Source of the DNA: Azorinus chamasolen
Taxonomy: Eukaryota; Mollusca; Bivalvia; Cardiida; Solecurtidae
Reading direction: 5' to 3'
Assembly (NCBI GenBank): GCA_963576725.1
Contig: OY755240.1
Location: forward strand, 30,089,932-30,153,931
Length of the DNA stretch: 64,000 nucleotides
Each line of letters starts with the position of its first letter. Positions within the stretch are counted from its first letter, which is position 1. The translations under genes and the position numbers were made by a program. The notes below the pieces were generated by a model that was given only the letters and a program-made list of their open reading frames with translations, made no database searches and was not told where the DNA came from. This document shows, one piece after another, positions 28,881 to 39,335 of this stretch.

Positions 28881-30061
28881 TATCAAGATCCGGTGTGTCA
28901 AACAAGGCAGATTTACTATCAAGAGCCGGTGTGTCAAGCAAGGCAGATCCGGTGTGTCAAGCAAGGTAGATTTACTATCAAGATCCGGTGTGTCAAGCAA
29001 GGTAGATTTACTATCAAGATCCGGTGTGTCAAGCAAGGCAGATTTACTATCAAGATCCGGTGTGTCAAGCAAGGTAGATTTACTATCAAGATCCGGTGTG
29101 TCAAGCAAGGTAGATTTACTATCAAGATCCGGTGTGTCAAGCAAGACAGATTTACTATCAAGATCCGGTGTGTCAAGCAAGGTAGATTTACTATCAAGAT
29201 CCGGTGTGTCAAGCAAGGCAGATTTACTATCAAGATCCGGTGTGTCAAGCAAGGTAGATTTACTATCAAGATCCGTTGTGTCAAGCAAGGTAGATTTACT
29301 ATCAAGATCCGGTGTGTCAAGCAAGGTAGATTTACTATCAAGATCCGTTGTGTCAAGCAAGGTAGATTTACTATCAAGATCCGGTGTGTCAAGCAATGCA
29401 GATTTACTATCAAGATCCGGTGTGTCAAGCAAGGTAGATTTACTTTCAAGAGCCGGTGTGTCAGGCAAGGTAGATTTACTATCAAGATCTGGTGTGTCAA
29501 ACAAGGTAGATTTACTATCAAGATCCGGTGTGTCAAACAAGGTAGATTTACTATCAAGATCCGGTGTGTCAAACAAGGTAGATTTACTATCAAGATCCGG
29601 TGTGTCAAACAAGGTAGATTTACTATCAAGATCCGGTGTGTCAAGCAATGCAGATTTACTATCAAGATCTGGTATGTCAAACAAGGTAGATTTACTATCA
29701 AGATCTGGTGTGTCAAGCAATGCAGATTTACTATCAAGATCCGGTGTGTCAAACAAGGTAGATTTACTATCAAGATCCGGTGTGTCAAGCAAGGTAGATT
29801 TACTATCAAGATCCGGTGTGTCAAGCAAGGTAGATTTACTATCAAGATCCGGTGTGTCAAACAAGGTAGATTTACTATCAAGATCCGGTGTGTCAAGCAA
29901 GGTAGATTTACTATCAAGATCCGGTGTGTCAAGCAAGGTAGATTTACTATCAAGATCCGGTGTGTCAAGCAAGGTAGATTTACTATCAAGGTCCAGTGTG
30001 TCAAGCAAGGTAGATTTACTATCAAGATCCGGTGTGTCAAGCAAGGTAGATTTACTATCAA
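28881..30061. repeat. 36-bp minisatellite, about 33 units
   Basis: The unit reads GGTAGATTTACTATCAAGAT then CCGGTGTGTCAAGCAA. Variants are AAGCAAGG, AAACAAGG (clustered at about 29490-29600) and AAGCAATGC. One early unit near 28946 lacks 13 bp. Since 36 is divisible by three, four of six frames stay open for over 370 codons. No start context, splice pattern or conserved domain supports translation. Confidence 0.95.
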
Positions 30062-30094
30062 TGTCCGTTTTTGCAGCAGGTCAGGGGTTAATGA

Positions 30095-30420
30095 GTAATC
30101 AGATTTTATTTAAAAAAGGTGACTGCTTATTGCATAATTAATGACCTGCATTAACCCATTGCCCATTACTTTATAGGCTGTTATAGACCTAACCTATGTG
30201 AATAAATATACCGAAAAGGAGCATTTACTAGAGAAAAATATTTTTTTAGAAGTGTATAGTTATGAAACCATTGTGATAAATAGAGCATTTGCTCCATAAG
30301 GGCAAATGCTCTATTTATCACAATGGTTTCAAAAACTAGCTTTTACGGTGGCGTCAAAAGGCATCAATATGAGGGACTGGATTAAGGTACCATCTGCTCC
30401 ATAGACTCAGAATGTGGTGC
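30095..30420. mobile_element. TG-1 remnant hosting PB-B
   Basis: GGTGACTGCTTATTGCATAA and TGACCTGCATTAA precede the PB-B, and TTAAGGTACCATCTGCTCC follows it. The apex of the hairpin is lost. Confidence 0.6.
30151..30385 (-). mobile_element. PB-B MITE nested in TG-1
   Basis: TTAACCCATTGCCCATTACT and GAGGGACTGGATTAA bound it. It sits at the GCATTAAG site of the host arm. The palindrome apex is TGCTCCATAAGGGCA. Confidence 0.85.
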
Positions 30421-30849
30421 TAACAAACTACCTCCGTAAACATCAGTAAGTAATCAAAGAATAGAGACACATATGACCATAAGGCACTCATAAACAGTTA
30501 GGATCCAAATTAAATATGACACAGTATTGCTACAGCAGGGTGACTCGTGGATAAACAAAAACACGTCCACTAGCGCAATACAACCGCTGATAGGGGAGCA
30601 CATCCTGACACAACCAATTAGCGATTTCACGGGGCTTGCTTAATTAAAATGCCAGAAACAGTGTAGTAGAGTGCCTGGAATTCTTACGTGTTTTCCTTTA
30701 GCGCGTTGAACAACTGTTTGTTTGCACAGACTTTCATCCATCTCATTTTAAACACCATGCCTTATCAATATTCATTCAATAAATTAATATCTATAATGGC
30801 ATATTTTGGCCGTAGAATTCTATCTGTATTATGCCACAAGTACATGTAA
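30421..30849. other. No recognised feature
   Basis: No repeat end, array or frame of note. Confidence 0.45.
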
Positions 30850-30905
30850 ACAGAATAGACCCTGGTCAGACAGCTCTTATAGGAGACATCTGATATGGAT
30901 GTAAA
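30850..30905 (-). mobile_element. PB-A core remnant
   Basis: GTAAACAGAATAGACCCTGG and CTCTTATAGGAGACATCTGA make a weakened A-type hairpin without ends. Confidence 0.5.
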
Positions 30906-30948
30906 CAATGTCTTAAACGACATTTAAACGGAATATAATTCTAGGACT

Positions 30949-31195
30949 TTAACCCTTTCCCTTATGTAAGCGTATTTTGACGCATCTGCAAACAGAGTAG
31001 ACCCAGATCAGACGGCTCCTATAGGAGCCGTCTGATCAGGGTCTGTTCTGTTTGCTTATGGTGTAATATAGATCTGATTCTACAGCGTCTGCCTTAGCAA
31101 AAATGTCCTGTGTTCCTGTGTCATTATAAAACAAATCTTATTAATATTCATGACGTCATTATTTGCTACATGACTATTCATCAGGGAAATGTTTA
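30949..31195 (+). mobile_element. PB-A2 MITE, complete
   Basis: TTAACCCTTTCCCTTATGTA and CATCAGGGAAATGTTTAA bound 247 bp. The core is close to consensus, with apex GGCTCCTATAGGAGCC and both asymmetric positions kept. Confidence 0.9.
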
Positions 31196-31196
31196 A

Positions 31197-31500
31197 GCTT
31201 GGTGGTAGCTTAATGCAGCTCGAGAGTAATGCAGAACATTCCTATGGGAGCTTTTTGCATTTCTATTCTACTGCATTAACCCTTTTCCTGTTCTACATTT
31301 ATTCCAATGTTCAATGCCTACTGAATATTCATTGAAAAAAACAGATCTTTTAAATTCCATTAGTAAACAGAGCAGACCCTGATCGGACGACTCCTATAGG
31401 AGCCGTCTGATAGGGGTATACTCTATTTGAAAATGTGTGAAAAGTGTTTATATGAAAGAAATTGTTAAGCGATCACCAGCCTTGTTAGAATCCGATTTCT
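31197..31500. mobile_element. TG-1 remnant hosting a PB-A
   Basis: GGTGGTAGCTTAATGCAGCT opens it, and ATTCTACTGCATTAA then TTAAGCGATCACCAGCC flank the insert. Its outer terminal repeats are not seen. It follows directly after the upstream PB-A2. Confidence 0.7.
31275..31469 (-). mobile_element. PB-A MITE nested in TG-1, internally shortened
   Basis: TTAACCCTTTTCCTGTTCTA and GAAAGAAATTGTTAA bound 195 bp. Perfect TTAA lies on both sides in the host GCATTAAGCG. Core ACCCTGATCGGACGACTCC with apex CTCCTATAGGAG. Confidence 0.9.
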
Positions 31501-31517
31501 AATTAGTAAATTGTCGT

Positions 31518-31766
31518 TTAACCATTTCCTTCATGTAAACGTGTTTTCACGCATTTGAAAACAGAGTAGACCCAGGTCAGACGGCTCCTACAGGAGCCGT
31601 CTGATCAGGGTCTGCTCTGGTTGCTAATGGGATTTGAAAGATCTGTTTCTTTACTTTCTAAAATGGCTGCAATGGTCTACTTTCTATAGTTCGTTGTAAC
31701 TATTCTATCCATGAATATTCAGTAGGTACTGAAATTTTGAATAAGCATAGAACAGGGAAAGGGTTA
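31518..31766 (+). mobile_element. PB-A MITE, complete
   Basis: TTAACCATTTCCTTCATGTA and GAACAGGGAAAGGGTTAT bound 249 bp. Apex GGCTCCTACAGGAGCC. The core keeps the T/C and A.A asymmetries. Confidence 0.9.
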
Positions 31767-31879
31767 TGCCATGTCATACTGTACTGTATTTGCAAATGCG
31801 TGAAAATGTGTATCGATTAGTTAAATGATTCCAGTACATGGCATATTCAATATACATGTAGTATATCCAAATTGCAGTC

Positions 31880-31940
31880 ATGGTGTCAAACAGTTCAGAT
31901 CCTCATGAGGTGTCAAATTACTTACCAGGGATGATTGATT
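31880..31940. mobile_element. Degenerate PB-C-like remnant
   Basis: TGTCAAACAGTTCAGATCCT followed by CATGAGG and a lost right arm. Confidence 0.35.
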
Positions 31941-31946
31941 GGAATA

Positions 31947-32149
31947 CAGTAAAACCTCTCTATAACGGCCACTAAATTGTGTTAATTAGTTGGTATTTAG
32001 GACAGGTGGCTGCTTAAAGCAAGGTGAAAGTAAAACAGAACACTCCTATAGGAGCGTTTTGTTTTACTTTCAACTTGCTTTAAGCAGCCACCTGCATTTA
32101 ACACAAATACGTAATGTAATTTAGTGGCCGTTATAGAGAGGTTTTACTG
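31947..32149. mobile_element. TG-3 MITE, complete, TA-flanked
   Basis: CAGTAAAACCTCTCTATAAC and GTTATAGAGAGGTTTTACTG, 203 bp. Hairpin CAAGGTGAAAGTAAAACAGA with apex CACTCCTATAGGAGCG. Confidence 0.9.
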
Positions 32150-32475
32150 TATATGCTTTTTACAGTACTTCTATGGTGTTGCAATATTATATACCGTAAA
32201 TGAGTTGACGTTACCATGGCATTATAATTTCTACTCCGAGTTGATCAAAATAAAGCAACAATCAAGGGCGAAGTTCGTGAGATTACTGCTGTGAGCATAT
32301 AATTGTATTTTGATCTCCAACTGGAATTTCGTTCAATATTTCTAAACACAATCAATAAGTCAGTTGTTCTCTGTTGTGCCGTGACAATTGCCTGTGGCTT
32401 TATTTTCGACCCAAATACTCAATTAAAGCTAATATTTCCTGTGTTTTAAGCAATTCATGGAACTACTTGTCAGTG
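32150..32475. other. No recognised feature
   Basis: No repeat end or coding signal seen. Confidence 0.45.
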
Positions 32476-32700
32476 TACATCAGCGAAACAAGTAATGCAA
32501 CTCATAGAAAACTCATTCAATTGAAAATGCGTTTTTGTGCACATGAGCGAAATAACTAATACAACTCATAGAAGCTGGATTAGTTACGTAAAAAAATGCG
32601 TTTGAATAGTGCACATCAGAGAAATAAGTAATACAACTCATAGAAACTCAATCCATTAACATGCGTTTTAGTACACATCGGGCGAAATAAGTAAATGACC
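32476..32700. repeat. Tandem repeat of about 78 bp, three imperfect units
   Basis: Each unit has CATCAG.GAAATAAGTAATAC-like sequence, then AACTCATAGAAACTC and AATGCGTTTTNGTGCACAT. Confidence 0.7.
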
Positions 32701-32790
32701 CACACTAAATGGTACAGATACATGTAGCAAGAGTACATGTGACGTGTAATGTATGAACAAGATTAAAACAGCAGCACACTGTATAATAGA

Positions 32791-33024
32791 TTAATTCTCT
32801 CCTTCATATGAATGCTTTTATCACACATTTGCAAACAGGGTAGACCCAGACAAGACATCTGATCAGTGTCTTCTCTGTTTGCTTATGAAATTATAATAGA
32901 TCTGACACTACAGTTTTACCAATACCAAAATCTCTCGTGTACATATGTCATTATAAAAAATCTGCTAATAAATATTTATGATATCATTATTTCAAATATT
33001 AATATAGAACAGGGAAACAGTTAA
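32791..33024 (+). mobile_element. PB-A2 MITE with shortened hairpin
   Basis: TTAATTCTCTCCTTCATATG and GAACAGGGAAACAGTTAA bound it. The core goes from GTAGACCCAGACAAGAC directly to ATCTGATCAGTGTC, with no GCTCC apex. Confidence 0.75.
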
Positions 33025-33084
33025 ACCCTGATCAGACTCTGATTATGTTGTACATGTATCTAACTGTAACAGTCAGAAGCCACA

Positions 33085-33290
33085 TGCAACTTTTTGCAAC
33101 GAAATGGTGACGGCCTATGCAAACGGTTTGAAACCAGCTGAGACACAGGGTTAACTGGACGTCTCACCAGGATCCATACCATTGGACACCCTGGTTGCAT
33201 TTTGGAATGGAAACGTGAGAAATTAATGACCTTTGAGACTTGTAGCAGATGACAATTGTTACAGACGACAAATACTGTGCAAAGAGTAAA
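33085..33290 (+). mobile_element. PB-C MITE, degenerate
   Basis: GCAACTTTTTGCAACGAAATG, core GCAAACGGTTTGAAACCAGC / GACGTCTCACCAGGATCC, and GACAATTGTTACAGACGACA near the right end. Confidence 0.6.
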
Positions 33291-33476
33291 TAAGTTTGCT
33301 GCATGCTGCTACACAATTTTTGACCCACTATTGTTTTCAAAATTCAAGCTATATAATCAGTTAAATGCAGTCAGGTTGTCAAGCAGTTTGGATCCCGATA
33401 TAATATACAATATACACTATTACTATATAATTATACAAGGTAGGTAATCAACATAGAATAAATCGAGATAGAAAAC

Positions 33477-33654
33477 CAGAGGTCCAGATAAGATGCGGAT
33501 ATTGAAATATTTTCAAGAGTAACCCCGTTATTTCTCCACCAAACCCTATGTTGTGACCACTCTTTAGAATCGTCTCGAAGAGTGGTCACAAATAGGATTT
33601 GGTGGAGAAATAACGATATTAGTATCTGAGTACGCCCCTTTATCTATAACTCTG
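33477..33654 (+). mobile_element. FB-F foldback with shortened apex
   Basis: CAGAGGTCCAGATAAGATGC and GCCCCTTTATCTATAACTCTG bound it. Only one TCGTCTCGAAGAG crosses the centre, so part of one arm is gone. Confidence 0.75.
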
Positions 33655-33909
33655 GGTCACATCGCAGCATTGCGTTGTATATTGACTTACACATACAAAA
33701 TTGTTAGTCTAAACATCTTTATGACAGTAACATTCGGCAAGTGGTGTGGCTATGTAAAGTATCTACAGACGAAATCTACATGTGCGACGGTCTTCCAATT
33801 TACTAATAATTATAAGTCCTTAGACTTGTCTTTTTCGACTAAAAGAAGTGCTAATTTAGAAAACTAACCGACGCATTAACACACTAAGTTTCATGTTTTA
33901 TCATTTTTA

Positions 33910-34005
33910 ATATATGGTTGAACTGCAAGGGACCATACAAATTACTTCGAGATAACAGAAGTTCGAGTCATCCGGTTTCTAATTAATGCAAGTCTAAAGT
34001 AATAT
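33910..34005 (+). mobile_element. TG-2 left-end fragment
   Basis: TATGGTTGAACTGCAAGGGA through GAGATAACAGAAGTTCGAGT and CATCCGGTTTCTAATTAATG. The hairpin is missing apart from AAGTCTAAAGTAATATTCG. Confidence 0.55.
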
Positions 34006-34084
34006 TCGTGTAAAATAATGGAACCATGACTACTTATAAGTTGTATTTTATAAGGTTCGTAAACACATTGTTTTTACCTTGGTG

Positions 34085-34278
34085 GACACTGTTTAGAAAC
34101 ACATAAGCAGATCTTGTACAGGGACCGCCGGAACCGTCTGATCAGGGTCTGTCATGTTTGCTTATGAAATACTATAGATATGACTCCACACTAACTGCCT
34201 GTGTTCATGTCAATATAAAATGAATCTAATCAATATTCATGACGTCGTTAATTCTGGCATGAATATTCATGGAGTAAA
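34085..34278 (+). mobile_element. PB-A2 MITE, left part decayed
   Basis: CCGGAACCGTCTGATCAGGG right arm, A2 body with GACGTCGTTAATTCTGGCAT, and end CATGGAGTAAACTAC. Confidence 0.55.
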
Positions 34279-34548
34279 CTACATATAAGTGTAGTAAATG
34301 AGAACTGGAGACCCAATGTGGCAGGACGTTTCAATTACATCGCAAAGTACAGATACATGTGCACACATTGCAGAACCTCATTTCTTTAAGATCATATTCT
34401 TCTCGCCTTAGAAATGTATGACCATATTATTATAGAAATGTATGACCACATTATTCTCACAAATTCTCACAAATTTCTCATACTTTGAGAAGAATATAGT
34501 CGATGTCAGTTTTTACGTACGTGAAATCACATGTTTCTCTTATCGAAT
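34279..34548. other. No recognised feature
   Basis: A short local duplication (GAAATGTATGACCA twice near 34412-34448) is all I see. Confidence 0.45.
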
Positions 34549-34550
34549 TT

Positions 34551-34766
34551 ATAACCCCTTTCGGCGCAAAATTTCTAATTGTCGTCTGCAATCCAATTTT
34601 GTGGAATTATTCGGTACAATAGGGAAATAAGATAAATTAATGCAAATTTCAAAGGAATAAAAGTGAAGTCCCTGATTAGACGCCGCCTTGTCAAGGCGGC
34701 GTCTGATCTAGGACTGCACTTTTTTGCCGTAGTGCATTTTTGCCACATTGGCGGTGAAAGGGTTAA
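34551..34766 (-). mobile_element. PB-E MITE
   Basis: ATAACCCCTTTCGGCGCAAAA and TTGGCGGTGAAAGGGTTAA bound it. The hairpin GTCCCTGATTAGACGCCGCC / GGCGGCGTCTGATCTAGGAC shows the T.T form expected on this strand. Confidence 0.85.
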
Positions 34767-34769
34767 GAA

Positions 34770-34992
34770 GTATGTCGTAAAAATCATGTAATAAATATTT
34801 CTTATGTCTAACATGAATGTTAACGAAATAAAAGGATAATGTTAAATCAGTTGCTGCCAAGGGTGTGTCTATGATTACCTCAGCGTCTCACCCGGACACA
34901 AAAATATGGTATGGTTTTGAAAGATAACGAATGAAAATGAAACGATGAAATGATGTTTGCAGACGACAATACTTGGCAGCGAAATAGTTTAA
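34770..34992. mobile_element. PB-A2 end fragment and core-deleted PB-C
   Basis: 34770-34838 is an A2 right end (ATGTCTAACATGAATGTTAA). 34839-34992 is PB-C from TTAAATCAGTTGCTGCCAA to TTGGCAGCGAAATAGTTTAA, whose hairpin is cut to CAGCGTCTCACCCGG. Confidence 0.6.
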
Positions 34993-35099
34993 GCACGACT
35001 TAGCAATGTTATAATGTTATGCTTCTGCATCATGCTGAGTATAGAACAGAGTCAGAAAGAGCACACACATCAGAGCATATTGAAGCAGATGCTAATTGT

Positions 35100-35331
35100 T
35101 TAACTCTTTCCTTGATATAAACGCATTTTCACGCATTTGCAAACATAGTAAACCCAGATCAGGTTATGCTCTGTTTGCTTATGACATGATATAGATCTAA
35201 TTGTACATTTTCAGTCGAAGCAAAATAATCTTTGAAAAATGTGCATTATATATAAACATTCAGCTAGCAGCCTAAGTATTCATGATGACATATTAATTTC
35301 TTACATGAATATTGAACAGCGAAAGGGTTAA
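35100..35331 (+). mobile_element. PB-A2 MITE with collapsed hairpin
   Basis: TTAACTCTTTCCTTGATATA and GAACAGCGAAAGGGTTAA bound it. Left arm GTAAACCCAGATCAGG fuses with TTATGCTCTGTTTGC, so the apex was lost. Confidence 0.75.
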
Positions 35332-35651
35332 ACATTTTCTCACTATTTATTTTATCATAATGTGTTCTTATGCTTAATGGAATTTGTTCATGCATAAAAC
35401 CAGTAATAATTTATATTGTTTTGTATATTATTATAAAATCGTCACGGAATGCTATTAAAAATTTAGGCTAAGTATATTATTACGTCACGCATATTATTAC
35501 GTCACGTCACTCAGACCTACGATATTAAGGTTAAGCATAATTTGCGTTAATAAAGCCAGTAAAGAATTTGTATTGCTTTGCAATATTAGAAAACAAAACG
35601 TAGCTGAATCCAAATGTACTGTACGCACCGTGACTATAGGGGTCTGGGGGC
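35332..35651. other. No recognised feature
   Basis: A doubled ATTATTACGTCACG near 35478-35508 is the only internal structure noted. Confidence 0.45.
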
Positions 35652-35804
35652 GGTAAAGTTAGAATTGTGTAGTTTTGAAACAATTGTGATAAATAGAGAA
35701 CTTGCTCCTACAGGAGCAAATGCTCTATTTATCGCAATGGTTTCAAAGGTGACTTTAACAGAGGCGTAAAAAGAAGGGTTCAATATGAAGGGATTAAAGG
35801 TTAA
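35652..35804 (-). mobile_element. PB-B MITE, one end missing
   Basis: The palindrome around TTGCTCCTACAGGAGCAA and the AGAGGCGTAAAAAGAAGGGT side are present up to GGTTAA. The TAGCCTATGAGG side is absent. Confidence 0.75.
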
Positions 35805-35959
35805 ACCTTACATGGCGAAACAGAACGTTTATCAAAGTCTATCCCGTTAGCCTTCAAATTTCGGCCATAATTTAATGTTTTCACCTTTTAGATTAATGTT
35901 ACGCATGTGCGTAAGAGCGTATCACTGGCGTATCACTGGTCGCCTTAGCTGGATTCTAC

Positions 35960-36071
35960 TGTATCATCCAAGTGGCAAACAGCTTGGATCCTGAAGCAAC
36001 GCCGAGTCTCATCTGGATCCAAACTGTTTGAAAATGCTGGTCAAGTCGTGGATAGTTGGATAAGGGTTAAT
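35960..36071 (-). mobile_element. PB-C3 MITE part
   Basis: GGCAAACAGCTTGGATCCTG / GTCTCATCTGGATCCAAACT hairpin, tail GGTCAAGTCGTGGATAG and right end GGATAAGGGTTAA. Confidence 0.6.
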
Positions 36072-36231
36072 GAAATGTCAAATGCATGATGCAATATGTA
36101 CCGTTTTTAGAGAGGTCATGGCATTCCAATTATAGACCTTAATTAGGTCATTTTCCCAACAAAACATGATATGTTTTGTTTATGTATATCTTTTTTCTCC
36201 GTGGTTAGATCTTTATTTTCAGATTTTCAGA

Positions 36232-36690
36232 TGGACATGTGATCATACCTAGTATCCTCTGATACTGTTATACATACGAGTATCACGTGATTTTATGTAT
36301 AACAGATGGACATGTGGTCTTACCATGTAGCCTTTAATACTGTTACATCTATTCACGTGATTTGATGTATCACAGATGGACATGTGATCTTGACCACGTA
36401 ACGTCTGATACTTTCTGATAAGGTCATAGATGGACATGTGACCTTATCATGTACAGATGGACATGTGACCTTACCATGTAACCTCTGGCTCAGATACCTT
36501 TACATATCTCACGTGATTTGATGTATCACAAATCAACACATTGTCTTACACTGAAGCCTTTTAAATATATCACGTGATTAAATGTATCACAGATGGACAT
36601 ACTATCTTACCATGTAACAATGTAGCTTCTGATACGTTTACATATATCACGTGATTTGATATATCGCATATGGACATGTGATTGTACTGT
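36232..36690. repeat. Diverged 60-70-bp minisatellite with palindromic CACGTG sites
   Basis: Units contain CAGATGGACATGTGATCTTA, CCATGTAACCTCTGATAC and ATATCACGTGATTTGATGTA. TCACGTGA occurs five times. CACGTG is a core bHLH-zipper binding site in animals, but no gene or promoter is visible here. Confidence 0.8.
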
Positions 36691-36766
36691 CCTGAGTAAA
36701 GCAAAACGTACATGTACCTTGTCAATGGAAAATGAACATTTTCCATCGACGCAGTAGCTATTTATT

Positions 36767-37052
36767 TGAACCATTTCCCTTATAAATAAATATTTAAGTT
36801 ATTATATAATTCATTACATAAGTCATTTATAAAGAGTTCATGCCTTTATGAATATTTATTAGCTGATTTTATATAACGGCCAATGAACAAGATACTTATT
36901 TACCATTTCTGAAACTGTAGAACCAAACCTATGTAATTAAACAAGCGAACATAGTAATACTTGATCATACGGCTTTTTACGGGACCTGTCTTGCCTGGGT
37001 TTACTCTGTTTGCAAAGGCGTGGAAAGATGTTTATATGAAGTAAAGTGTTTA
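36767..37052 (-). mobile_element. PB-A2 MITE, diverged
   Basis: AACCATTTCCCTTATAAATA at one end and ATGAAGTAAAGTGTTTA at the other. Core AACATAGTAATACTTGATCA / CTGTCTTGCCTGGGTTTACT. Confidence 0.6.
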
Positions 37053-37269
37053 CACAAGAATTCAATTAGTCCATGGACAAATTAGTAGAGTCTAGCAGGC
37101 ATGTTCAGCAAGTAAAGATTGGTAATTAGTATGTTGTTTTTCATGAATCCAAATTCAAAGCACAGTCAGCATCTAATGAGGTTCATTCGCTAATATTCTT
37201 TTGAATGCTATTTATAAATAGTTCTACAATAGAACATGGAACATATTTATCAAGACGCATTTCTAGAAT

Positions 37270-37452
37270 CAGAGCTACAGATAAAGGTGTGTATCGAAAT
37301 ACTAAAATCGTAATTTCTCCACCAAACCCTATACTGTTACCACTCTTTAGAAGAGACGATTCTAAAGAGTGGTCACAATATAGGGTTTGATGGAGAAATA
37401 AATGAGTTATTCTTGAAAAAATGTTTAAATTTACACATCTTATCCGGACTTC
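37270..37452 (-). mobile_element. FB-F foldback
   Basis: CAGAGCTACAGATAAAGGTG and CACATCTTATCCGGACTTC bound it. The stem apex is CTCTTTAGAAGAGACGATTC, slightly shortened on the left. Confidence 0.75.
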
Positions 37453-37473
37453 TTTGAATGACTTCTCTAATTA

Positions 37474-37638
37474 CAGTAAAATCTAGCTAATACGACCGCT
37501 CAATTCTGGGTATTAAAACAAACATGTGATAGCGTAGTGCAGGACAGAAGTGATGCAGAAAGCTCTTATAGGAGCCTTCTGCACCAATTGTTCCCTGCAT
37601 TAAGCAACCACCTGTTTTACAGGCTACCATGTTATTAT
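37474..37638. mobile_element. TG-1 MITE, right end lost
   Basis: CAGTAAAATCTAGCTAATAC is TA-flanked on the left. The hairpin GGACAGAAGTGATGCAGAAA is present. The sequence leaves the family near CAGGCTACCATGTTATTATG, where the next repeat begins. Confidence 0.75.
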
Positions 37639-37659
37639 GTATCCCCCCTTTAGGGGAGG

Positions 37660-38540
37660 GAGACATATTAATGTTGTGCTTTCTGTCCGTACGTCCGTCT
37701 GCCCGTCTGTCCGTCTGTCCTTCCGTCTGTCTGTCTGTCTGTCTGTTAAAATTCTTGTGCAGCTAACTCCCCCTACACCATTAGAGGGATTTCCTTCAAC
37801 CTTTTACATATGAATCAGCTATATGTGAGGATGGTCATGTGGTTTGGAATTTTGGCTGCAACAATTGTGACAGAAGTTATGGCCCTTTGTATGTTTTCCT
37901 TATATTGAATATATAGCGAAAATATCTTGTGCAGCTAACTCCTCCTACACTATTTGAGGGATTTACTTCAAACTTTTACATAATTATGAACCAGCTATAT
38001 GTGAGGATGGTCATGTGGTTTGGAATTTTGGCTGCAACAATTTTGACAGAAGTTATGACCCTTTGTAGTTTTTCCTTATAGCGAAAAAATCTTGTGCAGC
38101 TAACTCCTTTCCTTATATAGAATATATAGCAAAACAATCTTGTGCGCCAACTCGATTTTCCTTGTATAGAATATATAGCGAAAAAATCTTGTGCAGTTAA
38201 CTCCTACACTATTTGAGGAATTTACTTCAAACTTTTACATATGAACCAGCTATATGTGTATTTGAGGGATTTACTTCAAACTTTTACATATGAACCAGCT
38301 ATATGTGAGGATGGTCATGTGGTTTGGAATTTGGCTGCAACAATTTTGACAGAAGTTATGACCCTTTGGAGTTTTTCCTTATATAGAGTAACAGCGAAAA
38401 AGTCTTGAGCAGCTAACTCCTATAATATGTAAGAGTTTTCATTCAAACTTTTACATATGAACCAGCTATATGTGAGGATGGTCATGTGGATTGGAATATG
38501 GGCTGCAACAATTTTGACAGAAGTTTGGATTTTTTTCATA
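37660..38540. repeat. (CTGT/CCGT)n tract with diverged tandem units of about 180 bp
   Basis: After a CCGTCTGTCC-rich tract (37686-37744), units contain TTGTGCAGCTAACTCC, AACTTTTACATATGAACCAG, GTGAGGATGGTCATGTGG and TTTTGACAGAAGTTATGACC, repeated about four times, some truncated. I associate this composite with bivalve genomes, from memory only. Confidence 0.8.
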
Positions 38541-38763
38541 TATGAAATTTATAGGGAAAACTAGTGTTTATAGATGTCTACAAAATTTTACAGATAACCA
38601 ATCTGTATGTGATGCACAACCAATCTATATGTATCTATGTATCTCTTGGTTACAACGTTCATTCCTCTTATGGGTGCGGGGGCGGGGTACCGGGGGGAGA
38701 CATGTGTTTTTCTCAAAAGCAAACTCTAGTTAAATTATGTGATTGCATTAGCGAGACTGTATA

Positions 38764-38983
38764 CAGTTTTCCACTCTATACCGGAATTCTAGTAGAGAAG
38801 ACTTTAGATACATTTGGGTAGGTTGCTGCTTCATGCAGGATGAAAGTCATGCAGAACTGCATGAATTTTACCCTGCATAAATCTGCCACCTGTCTCTAGG
38901 ACCGATATTTATATTAGATTTAATGTCCGGCTTGGGGGGGTGTGTGTGTGTGTGTGTGTGTGTGTGGGGGGGGGGGGTTACTG
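38764..38983. mobile_element. TG-1 MITE with GT/G expansion in one terminal repeat
   Basis: CAGTTTTCCACTCTATACCG starts it and TTACTG ends it. The right terminal repeat, normally CCGGTTTAGAGGGGTTTTAC, has become CCGGCTTGGGGGGG, then (TG)n, then a G11-12 run. Confidence 0.8.
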
Positions 38984-39149
38984 TATCAGCTAGTTGGACT
39001 TAGTAACACTTATTTCTATGGCTTTTATCTTATTAGACTGCACGCATAGATGTAACTATAGAACGGTTATTTGACACGTCATAATAGATTTTGCGACTGC
39101 AATATACTTTTTACAAGCTGGTTTATATTTAAATGTCGCCCGCTTCACG

Positions 39150-39315
39150 TTTGACCCTTTATCTGATAAATATTTATAAAAATGAATATTTGACCTCAGC
39201 AGAAAATGTAGAATCAATCCTATATCATTCCATAAAGCAAGCAGAGGAGGTCCTGATCAAGTGGTTCCTACAAGGAACCATCTGCTCTTAATCTTTTTGC
39301 AAAGGTATTTATTTG
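39150..39315 (-). mobile_element. PB-A2 MITE, partial
   Basis: GACCCTTTATCTGATAAATA, core AGGTCCTGATCAAGTGGTTCC / GGAACCATCTGCTC. The outer right end is missing. Confidence 0.55.
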
Positions 39316-39335
39316 TAAAATAGTGTATCATATAT

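Noticed and set aside
28881..30061. CRISPR-like array of 36-bp repeats
   Set aside because: Units are contiguous with no unique spacers, no cas genes are present, and the surroundings are a eukaryotic transposon landscape.
28803..30141. Open frames of 375-435 codons on both strands
   Set aside because: They arise because a 36-bp unit without stops in four frames is tandemly repeated. There is no domain, start context or splice evidence.
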